From positions 18,693,993-18,757,992 of the forward strand of contig CM033109.1 in assembly GCA_019321725.1 (NCBI GenBank): DNA of 64,000 nucleotides, in the 5' to 3' direction. This DNA comes from Paulownia fortunei (lineage: Eukaryota > Streptophyta > Magnoliopsida > Lamiales > Paulowniaceae). Shown piece by piece: positions 49,489-60,838 of this stretch. Made by a program: the position numbers and the translations under genes. The notes under the pieces were generated by a model. It was not told where the DNA came from, did no database searches, and saw only the letters and a program-made list of their open reading frames with translations. Each line of letters opens with the position of its first letter. Position 1 is the first letter of the stretch.

Positions 49489-49757
49489 ATATACTTCATG
49501 GTTAAGATACATAGTTATTGAAGTGAAATTATCAAAGCTATACAAGTTTTTAGTAAAACAATTGGAGTTGATGCTAAAATTTTAGAAAAGAGACAAAATT
49601 AATCTTGAGATAAGGAAGATCCTCAATCTTACTGCAATGAAAATTATCAAAGTTGTGTGTCATATAATTCATGACCATGATGAGTTAATTGATGTGCTCT
49701 TTAGCATGACTGGCGAAGGTAGAGAGCAGTTGGTCTTAGCTATTCTACATGTTGGTT
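48755..49757 (+). pseudogene. Myb/SANT-like ORF (Harbinger-associated type), degraded
   Basis: Shows DARLIEALIDMVNLRIYKAE and FKPGYLNYVEEKMQVSLSNS, then KSHTESRIKTLKRDFSYCE, the Myb/SANT-like trihelix found in plant PIF/Harbinger ORF1 and L10-interacting-type proteins. After an internal insertion comes LYDDLIIFLEKDRTTRINAE, the conserved L...YG/FGKDRATG segment, and near 49690 a C-terminal DELIDVLFSMTGEGREQLVL helix region. An AT microsatellite (49454-49492) interrupts it. Stops in every frame. Confidence 0.75.
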
Positions 49758-49759
49758 TT

Positions 49760-50435
49760 TTAAAATTTCTCTCTACAAAATTAATTTAGAACAAGTTCAT
49801 TAATTATTGAAAACATTTCAGGTTTTTTTCTTTTTGGTATGAACAATACCTTGCCAAATATGTTGGTTATTTTAATATTTAGTTGAATAGTTTTGTTTGA
49901 TTACAACTTGAATATTTATTTTCATTGAGTATTAAGGAAATAAATAATTGTGGATGCCTGATGATTAAATAAAGTACCTTATGTAGTTGGTTGGATCAGT
50001 ATATTACTCATGCAACTAATGATTTTCAGTTATGCTTGTGCAATAAGTTGTCTTATGAGTAGAGAAATTATTGTCAAATATTTTTGTGAAAGCTCTACTA
50101 CTATAAAACTGAATTGAACATATCCAATTTCAATCAGAATTTGAAAAGTAATAAATAAAAAAAAAACAAATTGAATAAATAATTTTATTTAAAAAAAATT
50201 CTAGTAAAGGGTAATTTGTTCATTAAAATTAATCTCATTCAATTCCTACTATTCATTTCTAGTTACCAATAATGAGATTAGAATCAAGAAAGTAACAACC
50301 ATTCCATCTTCTTTCTTATTCCTTGTGGATACCATACATAAGAAATGCTATACTCATATCATTTATTTCTCATAATCATCCAATTCCTAAATTCATTTCA
50401 TTCTTGCCTAATTCCATTTAGGTATACAAATTGTA
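49760..50435. other. Intergenic DNA, no gene seen
   Basis: AT-rich; nothing recognised apart from the end of the preceding Harbinger remnant. Confidence 0.45.
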
Positions 50436-50439
50436 CTAT

Positions 50440-51430
50440 ATAGGTGTGCTGTAGGGGGACGCTCTCATGCTGGAGGAACAATTGGGTAGGTTCTGCTAAT
50501 GCTTCCACCATTGCTTAGATCCTTCTCCTTATAGGCTTTTCCAGTTTCTGTTGTGTTCTTTTAGGGATTAGGTAATCTCCTAATCTTAGCAAAAAAATTC
50601 AAGGCTCGTTTTAAGATTAATGCACGACTGCTTATTAGGACAACATCCTTGCTCAGGTAGAGATATCCCTCTGATGGCTATCTAATCTTCTTACTACACC
50701 TGGAAGATTGCAGTTACGTGGGGATTTGGTTTGGGGTTACTACCACGAGGGGTATGTACTCCTTGAAACAACCTCCTATGTCGACTGGTATTGAGGTTTA
50801 TACTATTTGGGACTTCTTTGCTCTTTGAGCTTTCACCTTTCGCTATCATCTTGAAGAAAAACTCGATTGTTGAGTTCCTTATGAGTATTGGCTTCTCTCA
50901 TACATGCCTCTTCTTGTCTTGAGTTAGCCTTCTCGGGAGCTGGGGATGAATCCCAACCACGATAAGAGGACTGAAGCCATTTATGCATATAGTTCTCAAG
51001 CGTACTAAGCGACTGTCCTTGCCTCTAGCATTGCTGAGGCGTTCTCTATCATGGTCTCTTGCGTGATTTGCCACACTATCGCTCTAGGGGGCACTCCTTG
51101 TTATATAGGTGGTAGACTGTGTTGGGTATGGAGGGGCAGCTCTTGTGGATGTTTCTACACTATTGTCATCTTGTCTTTCATTCTTCTAGGCATCTTGGAT
51201 GTTGGCTTCCCAACTCTAGATCTTGTGTGCATCCTCAGTGTTGAGGTAGGTGTTCCCATAGATGACGTAAAAAATGATGTTGCTAACTTCTAACAAAGGG
51301 ATAGAATTTCCAATTCTTCCATATCGACTAAAGCATATGTCCTTGGGTTGGTGAGGAATAACTCCTTTCAAAGTACGTGATTGAGTAACGGGTTCACATA
51401 TGCAACATGACTAAACTGTTAGGGGCACTT
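50440..51430. other. Unidentified GC-richer block, probably old repeat
   Basis: Markedly less AT-rich than its surroundings, with frequent stops in every frame and one 80-codon plus-strand frame (51051-51293) of no recognised family. It is bounded downstream by the dispersed repeat at 51430-51700. It may be the decayed body of the element that carries that repeat. No function proposed. Confidence 0.35.
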
Positions 51431-51700
51431 AGGATGTTCCGACGATAATTTTCTAATGATCAAGTCAAAGTCATAGAGAGAGAATATCAATAAAGAACGG
51501 AAAATAATGCAAAATATAACAAATTTAACACATCTTAAAATAAAAGGGAATGGAATATTATAGATGCTCAAGTAAATGATATGTTCACGACAGGATGCAT
51601 GCACTAATTGAATCTTTTTTAGTTTTAAGCCCAAACCCAATAAACTGGGCCTTTTTAAACCATTGGACTCTATTGATTATAATTGGGTCCATTAGAGAGG
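51430..51700. repeat. Dispersed repeat, copy 2
   Basis: Related to 45140-45370 in the same orientation: GGAAAATAATGCAAAATATA, the ...CATCTTAAAATAAAAGGGAA block, then CATTGGACTCTATTGAT. Confidence 0.6.
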
Positions 51701-52249
51701 ATCAATTAATTTGGGCATGCTTAGACTTTAGTTTTATCTTTCAGTTATAGTAATCTATGTGATCACCAATTGAATTATCTAAACAAGATAGTTATAATGT
51801 ATCATGATAAGGTAATTAGAAATTCTGCTTGCCGTGGGAGTCCAATGTCATTTTCTTTCCTTTCTTTTTGATGCATGGAGATGTATATATTGAACTTGTC
51901 ACACGTGTAAACATATTTGTGTGTGTGCACACACTTGAAATGAAAATAAGAGCAAAGCTTTTAATGCTGCTTGAATTATTAGGTATAATGGCGTTTCTAC
52001 ACATAACAAGAACAATGACCAGGGACAAGAATTGAAGTTATTCTAAGCCTTGTTGGTCTTTAACATAAGTTTTCAAGCACTTGGACACTTTCAAAGTCGT
52101 AATTATTTCTCCTATATATTAAGACATAAAATAAAAAGCTACAAGGGATTTACTTAAGATTTCCAAAATGGAGCACTTTGTTTTTTATTTTTGTTAATTG
52201 AAAAAATTACATTTTTTATGAAGAGAAGTACATAGACAAAACCATACAA

Positions 52250-52530
52250 AAATTAAACATCCATACAAAAAAAAATATTAGGTAGATTATTACATTAAAC
52301 ACTTTTTTCAAATTGACTGGAAAACCAGTTCTGTAAGTGCATGGGCTGTAGCATTTGCTTGTCAGTGGATATGTTGGACTTTCCTATGAGGCCATCTTGA
52401 GAGTAGAAACCCACCATGCCCAATATTTACACCTTTGCTGACCAAAATATTGATTTAATGGGGCTCGTCAACATGTTTACATCTAATGTCAAATAAATTT
52501 TTGAAGATTATTATGAAAACCTATGAGATT
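52250..52530 (-). pseudogene. RNase H-like (RVT_3/LINE-type) C-terminal remnant
   Basis: On the minus strand a frame reads KVQHIH*QANATAHALTELV, like the ending of plant RNase H-like domains from LINEs and RVT_3 proteins (family pattern: VQHVHREANAxAHALAK). Only the last part is legible and there is an in-frame stop. It is cut by the LTR that starts at 52531. Confidence 0.45.
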
Positions 52531-53773
52531 TGTTGGTCCCTACTGGTATGAAGGGTCTATAGAAATGGGGTGAATGGACCTTTCACAAATTTTTCATGTA
52601 ACTTGCACAAACTTTTATTTCAAAGCTTAGTCATCTGTTTTGATAAAAAAAGATAATTACTCATCTATGACTTAGAGACTTAGTCTACTAAAAATTTAAA
52701 TGGTGTTAAGTTTCAATAGAGTCGCACAACAGCATAACACGATAAAATAAAAATAAAAACATATTACTAATTTTCTACTAAAACATTTAAAATTATGAAA
52801 AGTATCCTGAAATGCAGATTGTAACAATTTGGTAACTTGCAAAAATATGAAGTGCTTAAAAAAATTTATAGTAGTTCGAAAGTGGGCGTAATCTTGTACG
52901 TCTACTATTCTTCAATCTTTTGTAGGAAACCGCTCGATATCCATGTACTTTTTTGAAAAAAGTCCAACTTCTATTTACAAAAGCTCAGTTACGCAAACTC
53001 GAACTTTACTTCTCTCCCAATCACTTTACACAATACACGTTGATGCTAAGTTATCCTTCACAAGAGTCAACTTCTAAAGTGTTAACCTACACAACACTCA
53101 ACATTGTTCTAATGGTGTATAAAAATGGTGTATAAAAATAGTGTATAACACTCAAGTAATAATCATTCGCTCAAACATCAATATTGCTGAGTGTAGAGAA
53201 CTAATCTAGGACTTATAATTTTTTTCTTTTTCAATTGATTTGTATTTTCTCAGAGCATTATCTATGTCGTCAAGTTTGCCTATGCAGTCATTCTTCAAGT
53301 TTTCTTTATCTGTTTGCACACTTGGTCTTGTCTCTCTAGCACTGTGCATTCTTACTCATTCGTCCTTCTATTACTGGTTATCCTTCCTAAGATAAATTTT
53401 ATCCATTTTTTTGGATTTTTGTTATGCCCATCAGTACTATTGACAGCTATAGGTACTACCCTATGGTAATCTACTCATGCCTCACTCTACTGAACACTTA
53501 GCCCGACTAAACCTTTCTACTCTAGTCTTGGACTTTTGGTGATGTACTCTTCAAACAAATTCTTCAACTTCTTTTAAGTAAATTGAAACTCAAAACTTCT
53601 GCTATACCCTGCTCTCTCCTCTATTCTAATCTTCTGCTATACTTTGCTCTACTCTGCCCTTGTTCTAAAATTAACTCTTATAACTATTTCCTAACAAACA
53701 AAAAATTACAAGAGTTTTAGGGATCCTATACACTCAACCTATTCATAATCAAAATCTTTATGTAAACCTAACA
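52531..53773 (-). repeat. Element C 3' LTR
   Basis: On the minus strand it runs from TGTTAGGTTTACA (53773) to GTAGGGACCAACA (52531), 1243 bp, TG...CA. A TATA-like ACTACTATAAATTT lies near 52870. A TCCATTCACCCC string near the 3' end (52572-52584) is typical of copia LTRs in eudicots. Confidence 0.7.
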
Positions 53774-53786
53774 ATTTTCCCCTTCT
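53774..53786 (-). other. Element C polypurine tract
   Basis: Minus strand AGAAGGGGAAAAT immediately before the LTR start TGTTAGG, as expected for the plus-strand primer of a retroelement. Confidence 0.7.
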
Positions 53787-53899
53787 AGATGATGACAAAA
53801 CTTTTAGAAAAAGAGATTTTTTTGCAAAGATATATCAAATATATTACAAAGATAAATTAAATAAAATTACAACTAGAACTATGAGCTATTTTAGTGTCT

Positions 53900-56800
53900 T
53901 AACTTCTACTATGGATGTTTTCCTTGCTCTAATGTAGTTGCCTATAGTTTTTGTTGTCTTTGAAAGTTTATGTCTAGATTACTTATATTCTACCATCCCT
54001 TTATGCCATGCTCACCAGGAGGTGGAGGTCTTGGAGGGGATTTCCTTCTTGATGGTGTTTTGCTATGACTCTCCTACTACAATTTCCTCTTCTTTTCTTC
54101 TTATAGCTCCATTCATTCTTCTAATGGTCTTATATACTCTTCAAACGTCTGAAGTGTGAGATTATCTTTGTTGTTCTACTCATTTCCCTTTGTTGGCATC
54201 ATGAGATGACGATGCAAGACTAAGTCTTTTGAGAAAGTCTAGAATCTCTTGCAGTTGAGGCTTTATTTGATGGACGACTTGTTCCAATCAGTGAGATCTT
54301 ATAGAGTTCTACGAGCATAAGAGGCCAGCTTGGATAGTGTTTCATTCAGGCTTGCTACAACTCTGGTGGTACCTAGTCTGACCTTATTTTGTTGAGTAGA
54401 ATAGAAATCCAGCTTGTAATTGATTGAGTTAATGAATAACTTCAGGTTAAATCTCACCTCTTTCTTGAAGTCTTCAACTATTTGAAGTGTTGGGTGATTT
54501 GCTTTCTAGTTGTGGACCTTCCTTATCTGACTCTGACTCATCTGCATCACTTCTTAGTTTTTCTCCAGTTTCTTTAATCGCTTGAGCTGAAGTGTTGACC
54601 TTCTATTTTCCCTTAATTCATGGTTGAGCTTATTTATACATAAGCTCTTCAATGAAGTCTGCAACTTATCATTAGTTCTCTTATTTTGATTCTCCTTTAC
54701 GTCGGTCTCTTTTCCAACTTCAGTACCCTCATATTCAATATGACTCTCTTCTACTACACAACTCTCCTCCACGGGAGGTTATTATCCTAATGGTTCCTGC
54801 TATGTTGAGTTTAACTAATCTTTAATAATAGTTTGTTGTCCTATAGAAGTTATTACAGCTCCTGCTCTATAGTGATCATTGTTGTCTTCTAAGTTATCCC
54901 TACCATCCATATCCTTTAGATCAACTTTTGTAGGTGGGTCATCTTTCTTGGGGTCATCATCTTCTTTTATATCCTTATCGCCTTCGTCTGCTCTACTAGT
55001 TCCTATTAGTTGTATCAATCATCTGCTTGGTAGGTTGTTCTTCTGCACCTAATAAATGTTCTCGTGCTCTGGCTTGATGTTAAGTTTTTTTGTTATTCCT
55101 CTATAGATTATCTAGTCGATAGTGTTGGAATGATGTCAAGCATAAGCTCATCTTCTTTTCCATGTAATTTGTCTCAATTTCCTACTAAATATTAGTGATA
55201 ATATTTTTAATAATAGGTGAGACATTTACCTCAGTGACCTCCTCTGGTTACCCTTGAATGGCTGCATCTATCATTTATGTGTAAGTGGTAGTCGCCTGAT
55301 CTACAATTATCCCCATTGCGGTGGTTTCCATGGCTTTCTCTATATGTGTTTCTTTTGCAGTTACTCTTAAGGCTGAGCTTTGATTCCCTCCCCAGTTTAT
55401 GGTTGAAATCGCTCCTGTAAAATATTTTTTGGTTCCTTCTGAGGTTCAAGTCCTACGGTCTCCCATGTTTGTTGATGTGATTCTTTTGGAAGTTGTGGGA
55501 TTTTTGTGGTTGTCTCTTCTTTAGGTCATGCAGTTGACTCTCTTAGACTTGACTCATGTTACATCTGAGCAGTTCCTTCTTCCTATTGTGGAGGTTTTGC
55601 AATTTGTTGTTTTTTTTTTTCATTTTGCCACTGGTAGTGTTGATGTAGATTTTGGTGCCATTTGCTTCGCTACTATGATTGCCATTGATTGCACCCATTT
55701 CAAGTGGTGTGTGAAGAACCTCTACTACTAGTCCTTCTCATGACGTGTTGTCTGCTTTTTCATTTTTCAATTCTAGGTATAGTTCCAACCTATTAAATAT
55801 GGGTTGTTCTAGGTCTAGGTTAGTGAGGGTAGGGTTTTCTCAAATTATTTTCTTTTGTTGTCGAGCAGGTTTTTTAACCTATTTTTATCTTGCCTTGATC
55901 ACGCATCTGTTGATTGCTCATGTCTTCAAGGCATCATAAATTAAGTCATACCAAATCCATTTTAGTACCCATTTTTCTTCTTTTCCAAAATCCTTCTAGG
56001 CTTGAGCTCCTTTGGCTGGCATCTCAAATCTTTCATTTCTGAAAAGGAGATACTTGCTTTGATCACTAAGAAAACTCAGATTGTTTATCTCTTCCTATAT
56101 TGGGGTAATTCTACTTCCAGTAGTTGGTGAGGTATCGGGGGCTGGTGATTATTTTGATTAGGATTCTTTACCTTTGCATTCAACAGGTGGGACCATCTTT
56201 ACTTCTCATTCCATTTGTGGTTTTTATGCTAGAGGTGGAGCTTGTGTTGTCTCTATCTTCTTGGTTGACACTTTCTTAATGATGATCTTCTTCTTCCATG
56301 GTCATGTTTGTTTTGCATCTTGGGTGTTTTTTGTAGAACTTGCAACCAAAATTAGTTACCTGGGTCTTTTTCTTAGCAGTGGCCTATTGTGTCTGACTCT
56401 TCTTATCCTCAAACTCTTTTAAAGAGGATGATTCCATGATTAGTCCCCTGCTGCTCATCGCGAGTTTTTTTTTTGCGTTGGTGACTTTGGTTCATCAATT
56501 AGCCTTCCCTTTTGTGTCTTTATAACTTCTATAGTTCAAGCTATTTTTGTAGCAGCTTTGATCATGTCCATTAGTCTAGCTTCTTCAGTTTTTTTCATTG
56601 TTATCTTCTTTAATTTTGCTTAAACTTTCTTGTTCTTTTGCATCTGTTATCTTTACCTTCATTATCTTCTTCCCTTGTTTAGACGTGGATTTGGGGATCA
56701 ACGTCATTCTGCTTCTTCTTGGCTTCGGCCATCTCTTGTATCTTCTTGGATTCTCCAAGAAAGAATTTCCCCATGAGTTTGAGATTGTGAACTTCATTTC

Positions 56801-57370
56801 TATTAGTGAATTACATAGCTTAAAAGTATCCCATAACCTCTGGTCTTCGCTTGTTAAGTCACCTCCTTTGATAGCTGACTAAAGAAGAAGTTTCTCCAGT
56901 TGACTGGCTCTCTCCTACTGATAGTAGTCATAAGTCTATACCTCAACTTACTGATCTGCACTCAACTTTAGGGAGAATACTTTCCAGAAGCTTGTATTAT
57001 GATTTAAATTCCTTCTTATAGCATGATGTGTTAGCCTTTCCACGCTCTCTAATGACATCTTTTTCTTCTATTGCAGTCTTCAATGTTTTCTAGACCAATA
57101 GTAGATATAGGTCCAGAATATCTGCAAGGACTTGTGGGTTGGTAGTGACTTTAGTACCTTTGATAGTACTTTAGATTTCAATGTTGCTGGCGGTGGCGTT
57201 GATATAGAATTCATTGATATCATTAGGGTGAACTTTGTTTTGAGTTGTGATCATGGTGTTGAGGCCACTTTCATTTACTTTGATAAGGACCTCTGAGACA
57301 TCAACTCCTTCATAATTCCTCAAAGATTGTAGTGCACCAGTATACCCTCATTAACTTTGAATGATTCCAT
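53900..57370 (-). pseudogene. Plant retroelement gag/env-like protein (putative plant transposon protein type), degraded
   Basis: Starts MESFKVNEG at 57370 and continues in shifting frames: VHPNDINEFYINATASN, STIKGTKVTTNPQVLADILD, SCYKKEFKS, FFLGESKKIQEMAEAKKKQN. A long charged linker follows (KENQNKRTNDKLQ, RRSTLQLKRLKKLEKN). Near 54.2-54.5 kb there is a C-terminal coiled-coil-like part, RVVASLNETLSKLASYARRT. This layout (N-terminal fold with an NEFY motif, basic/acidic linker, helical tail) matches abundant uncharacterised ORFs that I associate with Lamiales genomes. Its function is unknown; it may be gag-like or the envelope-position ORF of SIRE elements. Many stops. Confidence 0.6.
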
Positions 57371-57989
57371 TGTATGAATTTAGAACAGATTTCTCAAGAA
57401 GACATCTATTAGAAATGAAGAAACTTGAGAAACTGCAGCTTAAACTTAGAAAAATTAAGAAAAATGAAATACAAGTAGATAAAAATAAGTATTAGAAGAA
57501 AATTCTACATTTATATTAAGAGAACAATAGAGAATTAGATTGAAAGTTGCAATATCAAGTCGTTTAAAGGTGAGTGTCCAGCTTATCTAGAGCTTGGGAA
57601 GTACAAGCCATGTGTAATAATTTTGAGTAAATTTTTTTATCATAAACAGTTAGGATTTTTCAAAGTTTTTGGCAATTAAAAAATAATAAATACGAACAAT
57701 GACCTTTCTATATGTTATCGACTGTTGAGATAAATACAAATATGACTATTTCCAAAAAGAATATGACCATGTTAGTGTTTTGAAGTTAGTATCAGTGGTT
57801 TTGTGAAAAAAAATATTAGGTTGATTAAAATGACTCCACTACTGAGTTAAATAAAAACACTTCTCTGATAAAAATGGATTTCTTTGAAAACTCCTGTGCT
57901 TCCCTGGCAACATATTTCTACTGATTAGAAGACTAACAGAAAATAAATAAGTTCCTTCTATGTTTCAAGCCTAAATGTTTATGCATTAA

Positions 57990-58905
57990 GATCAATCATA
58001 TTAAGTTCACCTCTTAAAGTGACAAACCTGGTTTCACATAGGGTTTAATGAATTTGTCAACTAACTATTACTCATGTTGATGTATTTAATGGAAGTATCT
58101 TTCTTTTACACATGATCCCCAAGAAATGATGACTGGTGTTAATATGCTTCATTCTTGAGAGCATTAGAGATTTATAAGTGATAGTTATAGCACTTATGTT
58201 GACATAATAGATTGGTGTAGCCTTTGTAGTGATGCCATATTCCTTCAGTTATTGTTGCATTCTAAGGATTTGAGCACATTAACTTCATGTAACTATGTAC
58301 TCAGCTTTAGCTGCATAGCTATGGATGTCTGTTTCTTGTTAAATCATGACACCAGTTTATTTCCTAATAGTTGATAAGTTTTACTAGTGTTCTTTCTGTC
58401 AATCTTGTCCTGCATAATCTACATCTGAATAGTCAATTAGATAAGAAGAAGAATACCTTAGATACCAAAGTCGCACATTGAGCATTCATTTAAGGTACTT
58501 AAGGATCTTTTATGCAGATGAGCAATGTGATTGCTTGGGATTAGATTGGAATCTAGCACATATATCACAAATATAATGTTTAGTCTACTAGCAGTCAAGT
58601 AGAGTAGTGAGTAATCAAATCTCTATACATAGTAACATCTTCAGATTTACCATATTCATCTTTATCCAATCTAGTGGATGTGCTCATTGGGATTTTAGCT
58701 AGGGTGCATTTGTCTAATCCAAACTTCTTCATCATATTTCTTGGATATTTGGTTTGATTGATACAAATTCAATTGGAAAATTGTTTTACTTGTAATCCCA
58801 TAAAGAAGTTTAGTTCAACCGTCATGCTCATTTCAAACTTAGTAAAAATAAACTCAGAAAATTTCTCACTCAAATCTTTTTAGTGGACTTGAAAAAAAAT
58901 ATAAT
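57990..58905 (-). pseudogene. Ty1/copia reverse transcriptase end and RNase H remnant
   Basis: Reads FTKFEMSMTVELNFFMGLQV, then YPRNMMKKFGLDK, IPMSTSTRLDKDEYGKSEDV, YSDVDYAGQD, AKAEYIV, QQ*LKEYGITTKATPIYYV, LMLSRMKHINTSHHFLG. These are the copia landmarks FEMSMxGEL.FFLGLQ, KFG...PM.., the RNase H YSDADYAG, and H(I)..RHHF at the pol end. Multiple stops and one frameshift. The RT active site just upstream is already degraded. Confidence 0.88.
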
Positions 58906-58919
58906 TAACCTGTTAACAT

Positions 58920-59190
58920 GATCAACAACTACATTTTTTTTTTATTTTGTTTCCAACTCCCATTTGCGTTCCCCTAAAATAAAATAAAACATCCTATACA
59001 TTCCCCACTATATTTTCCTCCAAAAATAATACTCTTCCTCCAAAATAGTTCAAAATATCTAATTATTACACTCCAAAATATTTTCAAAATAAAATAAAAC
59101 ATACTACACATTCCCTAATCACAAAACACCTTTCCCCAAAATATTTTCCCAAAACATCCCAAAGTAAATCCAAACGTAGCCTAAGTGATT
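58920..59190. repeat. Repeat-rich segment, candidate small DNA element
   Basis: Contains two copies of AAATAAAATAAAACAT(C/A)CTA(T/C)ACATTCCC about 115 bp apart (58976 and 59089). It ends in AAATCCAAACGTAGCCTAAG, a string typical of the ends of small plant DNA transposons. No matching inverted end was found. Confidence 0.4.
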
Positions 59191-59194
59191 CACA

Positions 59195-59860
59195 AATCTA
59201 GGAGGTTGTTTCGCTTATACTTCTTTTTGAAATTGACGATTCAGGATGCACTTATTATATCTATTTGACAAATTGTAAAATACATGTAAGTGGCATGATA
59301 GAAACATTTTTACAGGAGCCTTGGCACAGGTGCTAATATTTTAATCAAAACATATACCCTCTTATTGTGAGTATCTCTGTGCTACTAGCTTGGCTTGTTT
59401 CTTGTGACAATTCCCTGTTCATCAAACTTATTTCTAAACGCTAATTTAGTTCAAATGCTTCGCTGTAGTTGTTTTGGAATAATTATCTTCACTTAATTGT
59501 TTTAAGGACAAAATACATAAACCACCATCACACATAAGCCAATTTATTTGACTTGTCAAGTACTTATTTTTTATTCCACATGTACCCTAAAAGAGGAGGG
59601 AAATAAGCCTCCTAAAAAACAAACGTGTTTTGGTGGTTGGAAAATCGCATTTCAAGATTCACTTCAAAAAGGTAAAATAAAAAATAAAAGATGTTTGGTA
59701 AAAGGTTTTGTGCAGAACCCATAAGCCAATAACCCACTTATCATTACATCACTCCAAAAGTTATTCGATAATTTTATTAAAAATAATCCTTGAGTAGTTT
59801 CTCAAGCATTTACGAGCAAGATTAGGAAAGAATCATCCATCAATTCGAAGCATTTTCACC
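59195..59860. other. Intergenic DNA, no gene seen
   Basis: Nothing recognised. It may include the 5' terminal region of the Mutator-like element that follows; terminal repeats were not identified. Confidence 0.4.
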
Positions 59861-60838
59861 TAGGCGAAGGTTAGGTTTTTTATTAAATTTTTTCAAAATT
59901 TTGGGTTTATATTTTACATTGATTTGGAGGTTTTTGTTTGCATGTTATTTGGATGTATTTGGGGTGCATTATTGGTGGGAGTTTGGTGGATTTTGTGTGG
60001 GTTTTATGTTATTGAATGTTAGGGTTTATGATGATAAAAGTTTGTGGGTTCCATTATCCTGTATGAGTTTATGTTTTTCTAGTATTTTAATGATATTAAA
60101 TTGATGTGTTTGTCTTTTATAGGCATGGTCCTCATAAGAATGCTTATGTTGGCCATTTTTACTCATTTGTGGTCCCCCAAGTCCAATATATAAACATTTT
60201 TAGATTATCCAAAGTGAAGAGTGTTTCTTATACTAATACATATTAAGGCCCCCATATCCCTAATTTGTATAGTACAATGGTACAGGGTCATTCAACATTT
60301 TTGCCTATTAATAGCAGAATTGGCAATTAAGGTGAACTTTGGTAGTTCATCTATTATTACTTATCTTAGTATAACATATTTATTCAATAGATATTTTTAT
60401 ACTTATATCCACATCAGAAACTTGTTATAATTCATTAAATGTTATAAGCTTCATTGATTTGAATTTCCTCAATAATTGTTTTGGATTTTAATTAATTCAA
60501 AGATGTACACATCATCATCATCTAAATAATTGAGGTGACTTTGTTAACAAATAGTATAGATGGGCTTTGTTAACATATCATATTTTCAGGCTTTACTTTA
60601 GTATATGTTGTTCTTAGTGACCCATTTGCATGTTGTGAGTTAGATGTTGTGGTTCTTTTAGAATATTTGTGCATATATAAATTTTATCTACTGTCGTGTT
60701 TGTTTTATATATAGCAATGAGACATTTTATCTTTAATATGGTCCATTGAATCATAAAGTTTGTACAATCATTACTTCTTTGCGATATAGATTGGATTTTT
60801 TTGTTTTACTTATTAATCTTTATTTTGTTGCAAGAAAC

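Larger units (their letters stand above)
52531..58905 (-). mobile_element. Element C: 5'-truncated Ty1/copia element with an extra ORF before the 3' LTR
   Basis: On the minus strand, in order: RT/RNase H remnant (58905-57990), about 0.5 kb of non-coding DNA, a large degraded gag/env-like ORF (57370-53900), a polypurine tract (53786-53774) and an LTR (53773-52531). The upstream half of pol, gag and the 5' LTR are missing. The arrangement pol, extra ORF, PPT, LTR resembles SIRE-type copia elements, but two overlapping elements cannot be excluded. Confidence 0.65.

Noticed and set aside
51051..51293. Small secreted or membrane protein gene
   Set aside because: Hydrophobic 80-codon frame inside a repeat-like block; no homologue recognised and no promoter or splice context.
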